Notes: a model not told the origin generated them from the sequence alone. Shown: positions 1 through 6,769, counted from the first letter of the stretch. The stretch: DNA of 11,187 nucleotides from an uncultured Porphyromonadaceae bacterium (GCA_947166165.1 CAMVDK010000089.1:1-11187), one strand, 5' to 3'. Made by a program: numbers and translations.

Positions 1-62
1 ATGAATGGTTTTGGCCGCCTTGGGTTGCTTGCTGGCATCTTTTGTCTCAACTGCTGTTTTCA

Positions 63-156
63 ATCAAACAACTTTAAACAACCGACAAACAACCCTAACA
101 ACATCATTCATAAAAAGTTGTTCAAGTTGTTGTCTTGTTGTTCCTTGTTGTTTGAT
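63..156. repeat. Imperfect 40-nt inverted repeat with AACAAC periodicity
   Basis: The left arm (63-102) and right arm (117-156) are imperfect reverse complements around a 14-nt loop. The outermost 10 bases (ATCAAACAAC and its complement) pair exactly. Inside the arms, AACAAC-like motifs recur roughly every 10 bases on one strand and GTTGTT on the other. It could fold as a long imperfect hairpin in RNA or a cruciform in DNA. The role is unknown; a transcription terminator for a gene left of the window, or a decayed palindromic element, are both possible. Confidence 0.6.
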
Positions 157-189
157 ATTCGGACCGTAGCCCGCCGTCTGCCTGGCGCA

Positions 190-236
190 GCTTGAGCCAA
201 AACCTGCTCAGCAATCAAGCCCAATTCGGCTCAAGC
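190..236. repeat. 9-bp perfect inverted repeat
   Basis: GCTTGAGCC at 190-198 is repeated as its reverse complement GGCTCAAGC at 228-236, with 29 bases between. Two further A-T pairs are possible if one base is bulged. It is neither T-rich nor followed by a T-run, so it does not look like a normal intrinsic terminator. It could be an operator-like site or part of an RNA structure; there is no direct evidence for either. Confidence 0.45.
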
Positions 237-306
237 AATTTAGAGAACCCACCTAAAGTGCCTGCGCAGCACATCGCTATCGCCGCGCCTCAGCTGTGCC
301 TTTGCG

Positions 307-557
307 GCACCTCGGAAGTGCAAAATCAAATTCGTTCCTCATTTGTTTTGCACTTCGCTCGGTTTGCAGTAACGTTGACTTCGTCGAAGTTACGCTGCAC
401 CTCGGAAGTGCAAAATCAAATTCGTTCCTCATTTGTTTTGCACTTCGCTCGGTTTGCAGTAACGTTGACTTCGTCGAAGTTACGCTGCACCTCGGAAGTG
501 CAAAATCAAATTCGTTCCTCATTTGTTTTGCACTTCGCTCGGTTTGCAGTAACTTTG
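307..557. repeat. 90-bp tandem repeat, about 2.8 copies
   Basis: Copies start near 307, 397 and 487. The first two are identical over the compared 90 bases. The third is identical until it breaks off after 553, where the sequence runs into the kinase leader. Each copy contains a hairpin: 11 pairs (GAAGTGCAAAA with its complement), a bulged T, five more pairs and a 9-base loop, at 495-536 in copy 3. Copies 1 and 2 also carry a short palindrome, ACTTCGTCGAAGT (378-390 in copy 1). Every copy holds TTTG followed 19 bases later by a TAAC-type -7-like box. The sequence identity points to recent duplication by slippage or unequal exchange. Confidence 0.92.
527..557 (+). promoter_or_regulatory. Bacteroidales consensus promoter of the kinase gene
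   Basis: TTTG at 527-530, a 19-base spacer, then TAACTTTG at 550-557. This matches the Bacteroidetes housekeeping consensus TTTG-N19-21-TAnnTTTG exactly. The -33 box lies in the 3' arm of the hairpin of the last tandem repeat, and the -7 box spans the point where that repeat stops matching the others. Copies 1 and 2 have TAACGTTG at the equivalent places (370-377 and 460-467), one base off the consensus. The expected transcript start, around 562-565, leaves a leader of about 15 bases before the ATG at 578. Confidence 0.75.
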
Positions 558-577
558 CAAATTGAATAACTGCTGAC

Positions 578-1906
578 ATGATTGACCTTGAGGATTCAAT
601 CTCTGGAGCACTGGTCGAGGAATACGAAGGGGTGAGCCGGGAGTTCACCGACCTGGAGACCATCGCCACGCGGGGGCACAATGTGCTCACGCGCGCCAAG
701 CGTCATGGCCGGTGGCACGCGTTGAAGTCGCTCACGCCCGAGGCCGCCGGACAGGCCGTCTACCGCGAGATGCAGCGCAAGGAACTGGAAATCATGATGC
801 AGCTGCAACACGCCGGCGTGGAGCAGGCGATGGGGCTGGAGGAGGTGCCGGGGCTTGGCGCGTGCATCGTGATGGAGTGGGTCGACGGCGTGACGCTCGA
901 CCATTGGCTCGCGGCACAGCCCTCGCTCGACCAGCGCAGGCGCGTGCTGGGGCAGCTGCTCGACGCCATGGCCTATGTGCACAGCTGCGGCATCGTGCAC
1001 CGCGACATCAAGCCCAGCAACATCATGGTCACGTCCAACGGCAACAACGTGAAGGTGATTGACTTCGGCTTGGCCGACACCGACGCTCACGCCGTGCTCA
1101 AGCAGCCCGCCGGCACGCTGCGCTACATGGCTCCCGAGCAGGCATCGTCCAACCGCCCCGATGTGCGTAACGACATCTACAGCCTGGGCATGGTGATGCG
1201 CGCAATGAATTTAGGGCGGAGTTACCGCCGTGCCATAGCGCGCTGCTTGGCCCCCATCGATGCCCGTTTCGAGAGCGTGGAGCAGCTGCAGGAGTGGCTC
1301 GGCAGCAATGTGCGCCGCCGCCGCTACGCCGCCTGGGGCGTGGCCGCCGTCGCCGCTGTCGGGCTGGTTGCCGTGGTGATGACACAGCAGGCGGCATTGC
1401 ACCAGTTGAGCCGGCGCAACAACGTCATGGTCGACTCGCTGCAAACCCGCATCACCGAGAACACGCGCCTTGCCGAGGAACGCATCGACAGCTCCACTAC
1501 CGTCACCACAGCCCACATCACCGCCATGAACGACACCCTGCGCTTGCTGCGGCAAATCAACGAACAGATGGAGCAGCGCGAGCAGCAGCGGCTCGCGCGG
1601 CAGCGCGCCGTCGACGAAGCCATCGACGAGGGCGTGCGCATAGCGCGCGAGGCCAACCAGAAGACTCATATTTCTGAACACCTCGACACGCTCAGCAACA
1701 ACGCCTACATCTGGCTTGACGCCAGGTTCCTCATTAAAGAGGGAAGGCAACATGCCAATGAGTACCTCATGAACTTAGCCTCTAAGTTCACTCCAAAAGA
1801 AAGGGCCGAGATTGAGTATGCCATTAATGAATACTGCACCGATTATGAGCGCCGCATGGAAGAGAGATACGACCATGCAATCCATGCCAAGTCACCGAAA
1901 CGGTGA
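578..1906 (+). CDS. Membrane-anchored Ser/Thr protein kinase
   Basis: This is a 442-residue Hanks-type Ser/Thr kinase, expected to phosphorylate proteins in the cytoplasm. Visible motifs are the ATP-anchoring Lys in HALK (K50), catalytic loop HRDIKPSN (H141, D143, K145, N148), DFG (162-164), APE (185-187) and the D199 of subdomain IX. The glycine-rich loop before K50 is not recognisable. The C-lobe after D199 is short, so the kinase domain spans only about 205 residues. A basic RRRR patch and one membrane helix (about 251-268) follow, then some 170 residues that should lie outside the membrane. These are rich in charged heptad-like sequence (about 275-360) and end in a Cys-poor helical region. 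There is no PASTA domain. The ATG at 578 follows a consensus promoter closely and is the only sensible start. Base composition drops in about the last 240 bases. Substrates are unknown. Confidence 0.9.
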   Translation: MIDLEDSISGALVEEYEGVSREFTDLETIATRGHNVLTRAKRHGRWHALKSLTPEAAGQAVYREMQRKELEIMMQLQHAGVEQAMGLEEVPGLGACIVMEWVDGVTLDHWLAAQPSLDQRRRVLGQLLDAMAYVHSCGIVHRDIKPSNIMVTSNGNNVKVIDFGLADTDAHAVLKQPAGTLRYMAPEQASSNRPDVRNDIYSLGMVMRAMNLGRSYRRAIARCLAPIDARFESVEQLQEWLGSNVRRRRYAAWGVAAVAAVGLVAVVMTQQAALHQLSRRNNVMVDSLQTRITENTRLAEERIDSSTTVTTAHITAMNDTLRLLRQINEQMEQREQQRLARQRAVDEAIDEGVRIAREANQKTHISEHLDTLSNNAYIWLDARFLIKEGRQHANEYLMNLASKFTPKERAEIEYAINEYCTDYERRMEERYDHAIHAKSPKR

Positions 1907-1930
1907 TTCACAAACAACTGTCAGTTCTAC

Positions 1931-3322
1931 TCAAGGAATCGGAGAAGTCGGGATTTCGCATCGTTGCAACGCCTGTAGTGCGGTGCAGATGTGACTTTTT
2001 CGTGCATCGATTCGGCATAGCTGGGCGTCAAGTTCAATCAGCCGTTCGTCGACGGGCGTGATGCCCAGTGCATCGAGGGCAGGTCGTGAGGTGACAATGC
2101 TGTGGAACTTGCTCCAGCCCAGAGCCGAGCGATAGGCCTGCTCACTGCCGGGCGGCACCACCAGCGTGATGCGGGCGAATTGCTGGTCGTCGAACACCGC
2201 GCCGGGCTCGCAGGCACCATCGTCGATTGAACTGAACGCCGGGGGGACAGCGCCGCGCATTTCGAGCAGACGCAGCCGGTTGCAACCCCGAAATGAGCCG
2301 GGAGCCACATTGGTCAGCCCTGCCGGCAGCGAGAGCGTAATCAAGTGGCCATGACTGGCGAAAGCCGCCTCGCACATCTTGGTCACGGCATAGCGGCGGC
2401 CGCCACTCTGCACCGAGTCGGGCAAGGCAGCGTGCACGGCGGTGGTGTCGATGTGGCAGGTGATGATGATGTCGGGCGTAAAGCGGGTTTTATACTCCAC
2501 GCCGCCGCTCATGATTTTCAAGGCGATGTGTTCGGTCGATGTGACGCCCTCGATGGGAAATCGCTCGGCTTGTTCCACCTGTGGTGTGGGCGATGCTTGA
2601 GCCTGTGTTGCTGAGTGCGGTGAGGTAGTGGCTGGCTCTGGTTGCACTTGTTGCTGTGCGGCCATTTCGAGTCGCAACCGCTGCTCAAGGTCGGTGAGCG
2701 AATCGAGCTCATGCTCGAGCTTGGCGATACTGTGGCGGATGCCCTCGTGGTCGTAATCGTCAAACGTGGGCTCGTGGCTGACGATGGTGTGAAACTCACG
2801 CCAGCCATGCGCGTCGCGGTAGGCCTGCTCGCTGCCGGTGGGCACCACCACGGCAGTGGTGAGGAAATGGTAATCTTCAAAAACCTCGGTGGGTGAGCCG
2901 TAATAGAACATATGCTGGCCCACTTGGGGTGGGTCAGGACAGCGCGACTCAATCACCCGCAATGCCTCACAGCCCGTAAAAGCGTTCACCAGCACATTCG
3001 ACACCTTGAAACTGCACCGCGTGAGTCGCCTCATGTCGCGGAACGCCATCGCTCCAATTTCGCCAGTTTTGAAAGCGTGTCCGTTAGAACATATGCTGTC
3101 AGGCACATAGATCTCCGTGGCATCGCGGTCCGACACGCCGTCGATGATCACGTGATTGCCGCCCCAAAAAGTGCAATGAAAACCCTGGATGGTTTCCCGA
3201 ATCGCTTCTCTGGTGGTGGGAAGCCAATAGTGCTGTGCTGCGGCAGGCCTGCCGAGAAACAATAGCGCAGCTACAGCGAGAATGGCTCGCAACGAGAATA
3301 GATTGATTGCTCTTGACGTCAT
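1931..3322 (-). CDS. Secreted BspA-type leucine-rich-repeat protein
   Basis: The chosen start at 3322 gives 463 residues with a clear signal peptide (about 1-30, ending PAAAQ). An open frame extends upstream to 3439, but those codons cross the rpmE2 terminator and lack signal character. The mature protein has two related modules of BspA/LRR_5 type (about 44-185 and 265-413). Each ends in the hallmark V-P-x-G-S-E-Q-A-Y-R, then GW-x-x-FH-x-IV. Each module is followed by a short helical heptad-like stretch (about 193-222 and 424-452). A Pro/Gln/Thr-rich linker (about 223-252) separates the halves. Such proteins are typically surface or periplasmic binding or adhesion proteins; the ligand is unknown. 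No C-terminal sorting domain is visible. The gene converges on the kinase gene, with 24 bases between stop codons. No consensus promoter is seen directly upstream. Confidence 0.8.
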   Translation of the reverse strand: MTSRAINLFSLRAILAVAALLFLGRPAAAQHYWLPTTREAIRETIQGFHCTFWGGNHVIIDGVSDRDATEIYVPDSICSNGHAFKTGEIGAMAFRDMRRLTRCSFKVSNVLVNAFTGCEALRVIESRCPDPPQVGQHMFYYGSPTEVFEDYHFLTTAVVVPTGSEQAYRDAHGWREFHTIVSHEPTFDDYDHEGIRHSIAKLEHELDSLTDLEQRLRLEMAAQQQVQPEPATTSPHSATQAQASPTPQVEQAERFPIEGVTSTEHIALKIMSGGVEYKTRFTPDIIITCHIDTTAVHAALPDSVQSGGRRYAVTKMCEAAFASHGHLITLSLPAGLTNVAPGSFRGCNRLRLLEMRGAVPPAFSSIDDGACEPGAVFDDQQFARITLVVPPGSEQAYRSALGWSKFHSIVTSRPALDALGITPVDERLIELDAQLCRIDARKSHICTALQALQRCEIPTSPIP

Positions 3323-3344
3323 GCGGGTTACACAGGATGAGTCT

Positions 3345-3389
3345 GTAACAACAAAAGCCGCAGTCCTCTCACGGGAGAGAATGCGGCTT
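3345..3389 (-). terminator. Intrinsic terminator after rpmE2
   Basis: Read on the minus strand, AAGCCGCA (3389-3382) pairs with TGCGGCTT (3362-3355). An inner stem of CTCTC with GAGAG closes a 4-base loop. The stem is followed at once by TTTTGTTGTTACA, a broken T-run. It lies about 28 bases past the rpmE2 stop codon and upstream of the leucine-rich-repeat gene, so it should uncouple the two. Confidence 0.8.
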
Positions 3390-3416
3390 GATGCTTTCGC
3401 TTTAGACGCAAAAATG

Positions 3417-3671
3417 TTATTTCTTCTTGCGGTCGCCATAGCGCTGCAGGAACTTGTCGACGCGGCCAGCGGTGTCGACCAGCTTCTGCTTGCCGGTGAA
3501 GAAGGGGTGCGACGAGCTGGTGATCTCGAGCTTCACCAGGGGGTAGGTCTTGCCATCAATCTCGATGGTCTCCTTGCTGTTCACAGTGCTGCGCGTTATG
3601 AACACCTCTTCGTTCGACATGTCCTTGAACGCAACTTCGCGATAGTTGCTGGGATGCAAATCTTTTTTCAT
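3417..3671 (-). CDS. rpmE2: 50S ribosomal protein L31, type B
   Basis: An 84-residue protein starting MKKDLHPSNYREVAF and including the motif SSSHPFFTGKQK, both characteristic of bacterial L31. It contains no cysteine, so it is the zinc-independent B form that does not carry the CxxC zinc site of type A. L31 binds the large ribosomal subunit at the bridge to the small subunit. The ATG at 3671 is preceded by an A-rich stretch and no Shine-Dalgarno sequence, as usual in Bacteroidetes. The length matches the family and the C-terminus is basic (GDRKKK). It has its own promoter and terminator, so it is probably transcribed alone. Confidence 0.97.
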   Translation of the reverse strand: MKKDLHPSNYREVAFKDMSNEEVFITRSTVNSKETIEIDGKTYPLVKLEITSSSHPFFTGKQKLVDTAGRVDKFLQRYGDRKKK

Positions 3672-3736
3672 TATGTTTGTTTTTTTACAATTAACTAAAT
3701 ATCAGGCGCTGGTAAACGCCTCAGCTTTTTGTAATG
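3672..3736 (-). promoter_or_regulatory. 5' leader of rpmE2 with small alternative stems
   Basis: About 65 bases separate the predicted rpmE2 transcript start from the ATG. On the minus strand AGGCG (3721-3717) can pair with CGCCT (3708-3704) around an 8-base loop. An overlapping GCTG/CAGC pairing would exclude it. The rest of the leader is A/T-rich. Ribosomal protein leaders often bind their own product, but this structure is small and the role is a guess. Confidence 0.3.
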
Positions 3737-3742
3737 GCGGCG

Positions 3743-3772
3743 CAAAATTACAATAAGTTTTTGGATTACAAA
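3743..3772 (-). promoter_or_regulatory. Promoter of rpmE2
   Basis: On the minus strand, TTTG (3772-3769), an 18-base spacer and TAATTTTG (3750-3743). Both boxes fit the Bacteroidetes consensus; the spacer is one base shorter than the usual 19-21. It overlaps the oppositely directed promoter of the PHP phosphatase gene by 13 bases. Confidence 0.65.
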
Positions 3773-3789
3773 AATTTTTTCTACTTTTG
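3760..3789 (+). promoter_or_regulatory. Promoter of the PHP phosphatase gene
   Basis: TTTG (3760-3763), an 18-base spacer and TACTTTTG (3782-3789), a good match to the Bacteroidetes consensus. The expected transcript start near 3795 supports the ATG at 3822 as the translation start. Its -33 half lies inside the rpmE2 promoter on the other strand. Confidence 0.65.
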
Positions 3790-3821
3790 CACGTTATTTC
3801 AATGTGATTTTAGGAAAAATT

Positions 3822-4565
3822 ATGGGACTCTTCGATCTGTTTTCGCGCAAAAAGCCTGATGCAAAGCTCTTTTACCACACCGACGTGCACTGCCACATTC
3901 TGCCTGGAGTGGACCACGGGGCACAAGACATTGGGCAGTCGCTCGACATGCTCCGGGCCGAACTCGACATGGGCATCAACCGCGTGATGCTCACGTCGCA
4001 CGTCACCGCCGAGACGTTTGAGAACACCGTCGAGTCGCTCACCGAGGCCTACGGCGTGCTCACCGAGGCTGTGAAAGACGCCGGGCTGCCCGTGGAGCTG
4101 TATGTGTCGGCCGAATACCGCATGGACGACTACTGGGACCGCCAGTGGGCCGCCGGCACCGTGCTGCCCATGCCCGGCAACTTCATCCTGCTCGAAAACT
4201 CGTTCCAGCAGGAGCGACTGGGACTGGAGCCGCTCATCTACGAGCTGCGCACCAAAGGCTACATCCCCATCCTGGCCCACCCCGAGCGGTATGGCTACTA
4301 CGGCATGCGCACCACGCGCTACGCCTCGCTCCACGACGCCGGGGCAAAGTTCCAGGTCAACCTGCTCTCGCTGGCCGGCAGCTTTGGCCGGCACGCCCGC
4401 GAGGCCGCCCTGTGGCTCATCAAGAACGGACTGGTGGATATGCTCGGCAGCGACATGCACAACATGGAGCACGCCTACATCATCAAGGACTACCTCCGCT
4501 CGCGCGACTGGGCCAAGCAGAGCGAATTGGTGCGAGGCGACATCATCAACGACCGCGTCAGGTAG
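3822..4565 (+). CDS. PHP-family protein-tyrosine phosphatase, CpsB/YwqE type
   Basis: A 247-residue PHP-superfamily metal-dependent phosphatase of the CpsB/CapC/YwqE group, which dephosphorylates tyrosine kinases that control capsule or exopolysaccharide synthesis. Metal-binding motifs are in order: DVHCH (21-25) with LPGVDHGA after it, TSH (family usually TPH), AEY, LLENS, LAHPERY and LGSDMH near the C-terminus. The ATG at 3822 follows AGGAAAAATT; an in-frame GTG at 3804 is possible but would add only six residues. No kinase or capsule gene is next to it here, so its partner is elsewhere or different. The Ser for Pro change in TSH is a small departure. The family is sometimes annotated as histidinol phosphatase, which the motif set fits less well. 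Confidence 0.88.
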   Translation: MGLFDLFSRKKPDAKLFYHTDVHCHILPGVDHGAQDIGQSLDMLRAELDMGINRVMLTSHVTAETFENTVESLTEAYGVLTEAVKDAGLPVELYVSAEYRMDDYWDRQWAAGTVLPMPGNFILLENSFQQERLGLEPLIYELRTKGYIPILAHPERYGYYGMRTTRYASLHDAGAKFQVNLLSLAGSFGRHAREAALWLIKNGLVDMLGSDMHNMEHAYIIKDYLRSRDWAKQSELVRGDIINDRVR

Positions 4566-4749
4566 GGCCCTCACACACACGCACAGCATCACCCGTCTGA
4601 CTCCCCCGCTGGAGCCTGGCTCCCATTGGGCGGCCCGCGTGGCCCGCCTGGTGCGCTTCGCCATGCCCTGTTGCGCCTGTCGACGTTTCGCTTGCGGCTG
4701 GAGTTATGCCGCCCTTCTGGCAAAAAAACGCTTGAAAACGTGAGGGCGA

Positions 4750-4781
4750 TTTGGTGGTTTGCCGCTTTTTTCTTACTTTTG
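4750..4781 (+). promoter_or_regulatory. Promoter of the SusA-like amylase gene
   Basis: TTTG (4750-4753), a 20-base spacer and TACTTTTG (4774-4781) match the Bacteroidetes consensus. The start would fall near 4788, giving a leader of about 46 bases to the ATG at 4834. The remaining gap after the phosphatase gene (4566-4749) is GC-rich, with only a weak GGAGC/GCTCC stem at 4611-4623 that no T-run follows. Confidence 0.7.
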
Positions 4782-4833
4782 CCTTCCGATTGAAAGAAAC
4801 GAAAAATACAACCAAACTCACCACATTGTAACT

Positions 4834-6759
4834 ATGAAACAGAAGACGTTGATACTCATCATGAGCATGGTGTGCTGCGCATGGAGCCTGGTGCAATCGC
4901 CGGTGGCCACGGCCGCCACTGTGAAGGTGGACCGCATCGAGCCCACCGACTGGTATGTGGGCCTGCAGGGCGCTGTGCCCTCGGTGCAGCTCATGGCCTA
5001 CGGCCCCGGCATACGCGACGCCGAGGTCACCACCACCTATCCCGGGGCCACCATCGACAGCCTCGTGCGGCTCGACTCGCCCAACTACCTGCTCATCTAC
5101 ATGAACCTGAGCGGCGCGCAGCCCGGCACGATGCCCCTCAACTTCAAGCTCGGCAAGGCCAAGAAGACCGTTAGCTACACCCTCAAGCAGCGCGCCATGG
5201 CGGGCAGCAGCCGGCAGGGGTTCACCAATGCCGACGTGCTCTACATGCTCATGCCCGACCGCTTTGCCGACGGCAACCCGGCCAACAACGTCGTGGCCGG
5301 CATGCGCAGCTCCACCTGCGACCGCTCCCGGCCCAGCGTGCGCCATGGCGGCGACCTGGAGGGCATTCGCCAGCACCTGGACTACCTCAACGAGCTGGGA
5401 GTGACAGCGTTGTGGTTCACGCCCGTGCTCGAGAACGACTCGCCCGAGGCCTTCGGCACCAACGACACCTACCACGGCTATGCCACCACCAACTACTACC
5501 GCGTCGACCCGCGCTTCGGCACCAACGACGAGTACCGCCGCCTCGTCGACGAGGCCCACAGCAAGGGACTCAAGGTGGTCATGGACATGATTTTCAACCA
5601 CTGCGGATTCGAGCACCCCTGGGTGGCCGACATGCCCAGCAACGACTGGTTCAACCTGCACCAGTGGCTCAAAGAGTCGCACGGCACCAGCGACTCGCGC
5701 GGCACCAGCTTCCAGCAGACCAGCTACAAGCTCGCTCCGGTGCTCGACCCCTACGCCAGCCAGGTGGACAAAAAAGAAACCGTGCAAGGATGGTTCGTGT
5801 CCACCATGCCCGACCTCAACCAAAACAATGTGCACGTGATGAACTATCTGATTCAGAACAGCATCTGGTGGATTGAGACGGTGGGCATCGATGGCATACG
5901 CATGGACACCTACCCCTATGCCTACGAGGCCCCGATGGCCCGGTGGATGCGCACACTCGACCGCGAGTATCCCAACTTCAACGTCGTGGGCGAAACCTGG
6001 TTCGAGCAGCCCGCCTACACGGCTGCCTGGCAGAAGGACAGCCGCATAGCCCGCAACAACAGCTACCTCAAGACGGTGATGGACTTCTCGTTCTACGCCA
6101 TGGTCGACAGCGCCGCCATCGAGCAGACCGATGGGCAGTGGCGCGGCTTCAACCGCGTGTACAACAGCCTGATGCAGGACTACCTCTATCCCAATCCGAG
6201 CAGCGTGATGGCCTTCATCGAGAACCACGACACCGACCGCTTTCTGGGCGACGGGCGCGACGCGCGCAAGCTCAAGCAGGCACTCGCCCTGCTGCTCACC
6301 GTGAACCGCATCCCGCAGCTCTATTACGGCACCGAGATACTGATGAACGGCACCAAGCGCGTCACCGACGGATATGTGCGCAAGGACTTTCCGGGCGGCT
6401 TTGCCGGCGATGAGCGCAATGCTTTCACACGGCAAGGGCGCACGGCCGACGAGAACGACATGTTCGGCTGGCTGAGCAACGTGCTGCACTGGCGCCAGGG
6501 CAACGACTGCATCACGCGCGGCAAGCAGACGCAGTTCATTCCGCACAACGGCATCTACGTGGTGGCCCGCCGCCACGGCTCGCGCACGGTGATGACCATC
6601 GTCAACGGCACCGACGAGCAGCGCACCATGCCCGTGGCGCGCTATGCCGAGGTAATAGCCGGCCACACCACGGCCCGCGACGTGCCCACAGGCCGCACCG
6701 TCGACCTCACGGCCGACCTTGCCGTCGAGCCGCGCGGCACATTCATCCTCGAGTTCTGA
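4834..6759 (+). CDS. susA: SusA-like GH13 neopullulanase/cyclomaltodextrinase
   Basis: A 641-residue GH13 enzyme with the layout of Bacteroides SusA, a periplasmic enzyme that cuts maltodextrins and related alpha-glucans taken up by the starch-use system. A signal peptide (about 1-27, ending VATA) is followed by a beta-sandwich N-domain of cyclomaltodextrinase type (about 30-118; IEPTDWYVGL, YPGA, PNYLLIYMN). The catalytic barrel runs from about 133. Conserved regions are DMIFNH (251-256), GIRMD with nucleophile D358, VGE with acid/base E387, and IENHD with D466. A C-terminal beta domain (about 565-641) closes the protein. The ATG at 4834 is chosen because it begins the signal peptide and follows a promoter; the frame is open further up to 4759, but that would overlap the promoter. 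Exact specificity (starch, pullulan or cyclodextrin) cannot be read from the sequence. The symbol rests on resemblance only. Confidence 0.88.
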   Translation: MKQKTLILIMSMVCCAWSLVQSPVATAATVKVDRIEPTDWYVGLQGAVPSVQLMAYGPGIRDAEVTTTYPGATIDSLVRLDSPNYLLIYMNLSGAQPGTMPLNFKLGKAKKTVSYTLKQRAMAGSSRQGFTNADVLYMLMPDRFADGNPANNVVAGMRSSTCDRSRPSVRHGGDLEGIRQHLDYLNELGVTALWFTPVLENDSPEAFGTNDTYHGYATTNYYRVDPRFGTNDEYRRLVDEAHSKGLKVVMDMIFNHCGFEHPWVADMPSNDWFNLHQWLKESHGTSDSRGTSFQQTSYKLAPVLDPYASQVDKKETVQGWFVSTMPDLNQNNVHVMNYLIQNSIWWIETVGIDGIRMDTYPYAYEAPMARWMRTLDREYPNFNVVGETWFEQPAYTAAWQKDSRIARNNSYLKTVMDFSFYAMVDSAAIEQTDGQWRGFNRVYNSLMQDYLYPNPSSVMAFIENHDTDRFLGDGRDARKLKQALALLLTVNRIPQLYYGTEILMNGTKRVTDGYVRKDFPGGFAGDERNAFTRQGRTADENDMFGWLSNVLHWRQGNDCITRGKQTQFIPHNGIYVVARRHGSRTVMTIVNGTDEQRTMPVARYAEVIAGHTTARDVPTGRTVDLTADLAVEPRGTFILEF

Positions 6760-6769
6760 CCGGCCGGTC
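6758..6769. repeat. 12-bp perfect palindrome at the susA-like stop codon
   Basis: GACCGGCCGGTC overlaps the last two bases of the TGA stop. No T-run follows on either strand, so it is not an obvious terminator. It may be chance in GC-rich sequence, or a small stem between two co-transcribed genes. Confidence 0.3.

Larger units (their letters stand above)
1..577. other. Gene-free, repeat-rich intergenic region
   Basis: No convincing coding sequence lies here. The open frames that cross it either run through the A/C-rich inverted repeat near the left end or consist mostly of the 90-bp tandem repeat. That repeat stays open in several frames on both strands only because 90 is a multiple of three. 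What the region does hold is an imperfect inverted repeat, a shorter perfect inverted repeat, the tandem array and a promoter, each listed separately. A gene could begin on the minus strand near position 38 and run off the left edge, but only about 12 codons would be visible and no promoter supports it. Confidence 0.7.

Noticed and set aside
1..38. Possible minus-strand gene starting at 38 and leaving the window
   Set aside because: Only about 12 codons are visible and no promoter boxes with correct spacing lie upstream.
1..195. 64-codon plus-strand frame at the left edge
   Set aside because: More than half of it crosses the A/C-rich inverted repeat, it begins at the edge, and it shows no protein features.
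307..557. The tandem repeat as a CRISPR array
   Set aside because: The unit is contiguous with no unique spacers, and no cas gene is near.
192..569. Open frames on both strands covering the tandem repeat
   Set aside because: They are open because the 90-bp unit is divisible by three; the peptides are repeats of the same 30 residues in several frames, with no start context or known domain.
3323..3439. Upstream extension of the LRR protein by 39 residues
   Set aside because: The added codons overlap the rpmE2 3' end and its terminator, and they precede a clear signal peptide that starts at 3322.
3804..3821. GTG at 3804 as the phosphatase start
   Set aside because: The ATG at 3822 has an A-rich AGGAAAAATT lead and better distance from the promoter; the extension adds only six residues.
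4611..4623. GGAGCC/GGCTCC as a terminator after the phosphatase gene
   Set aside because: The stem is only five pairs with a workable loop and no T-run follows.
4558..6666. Long minus-strand open frame opposite the SusA-like gene
   Set aside because: It is antisense to a clear GH13 gene; its His/Val/Ala/Gly-rich, low-complexity peptide is typical of a shadow in GC-rich DNA.
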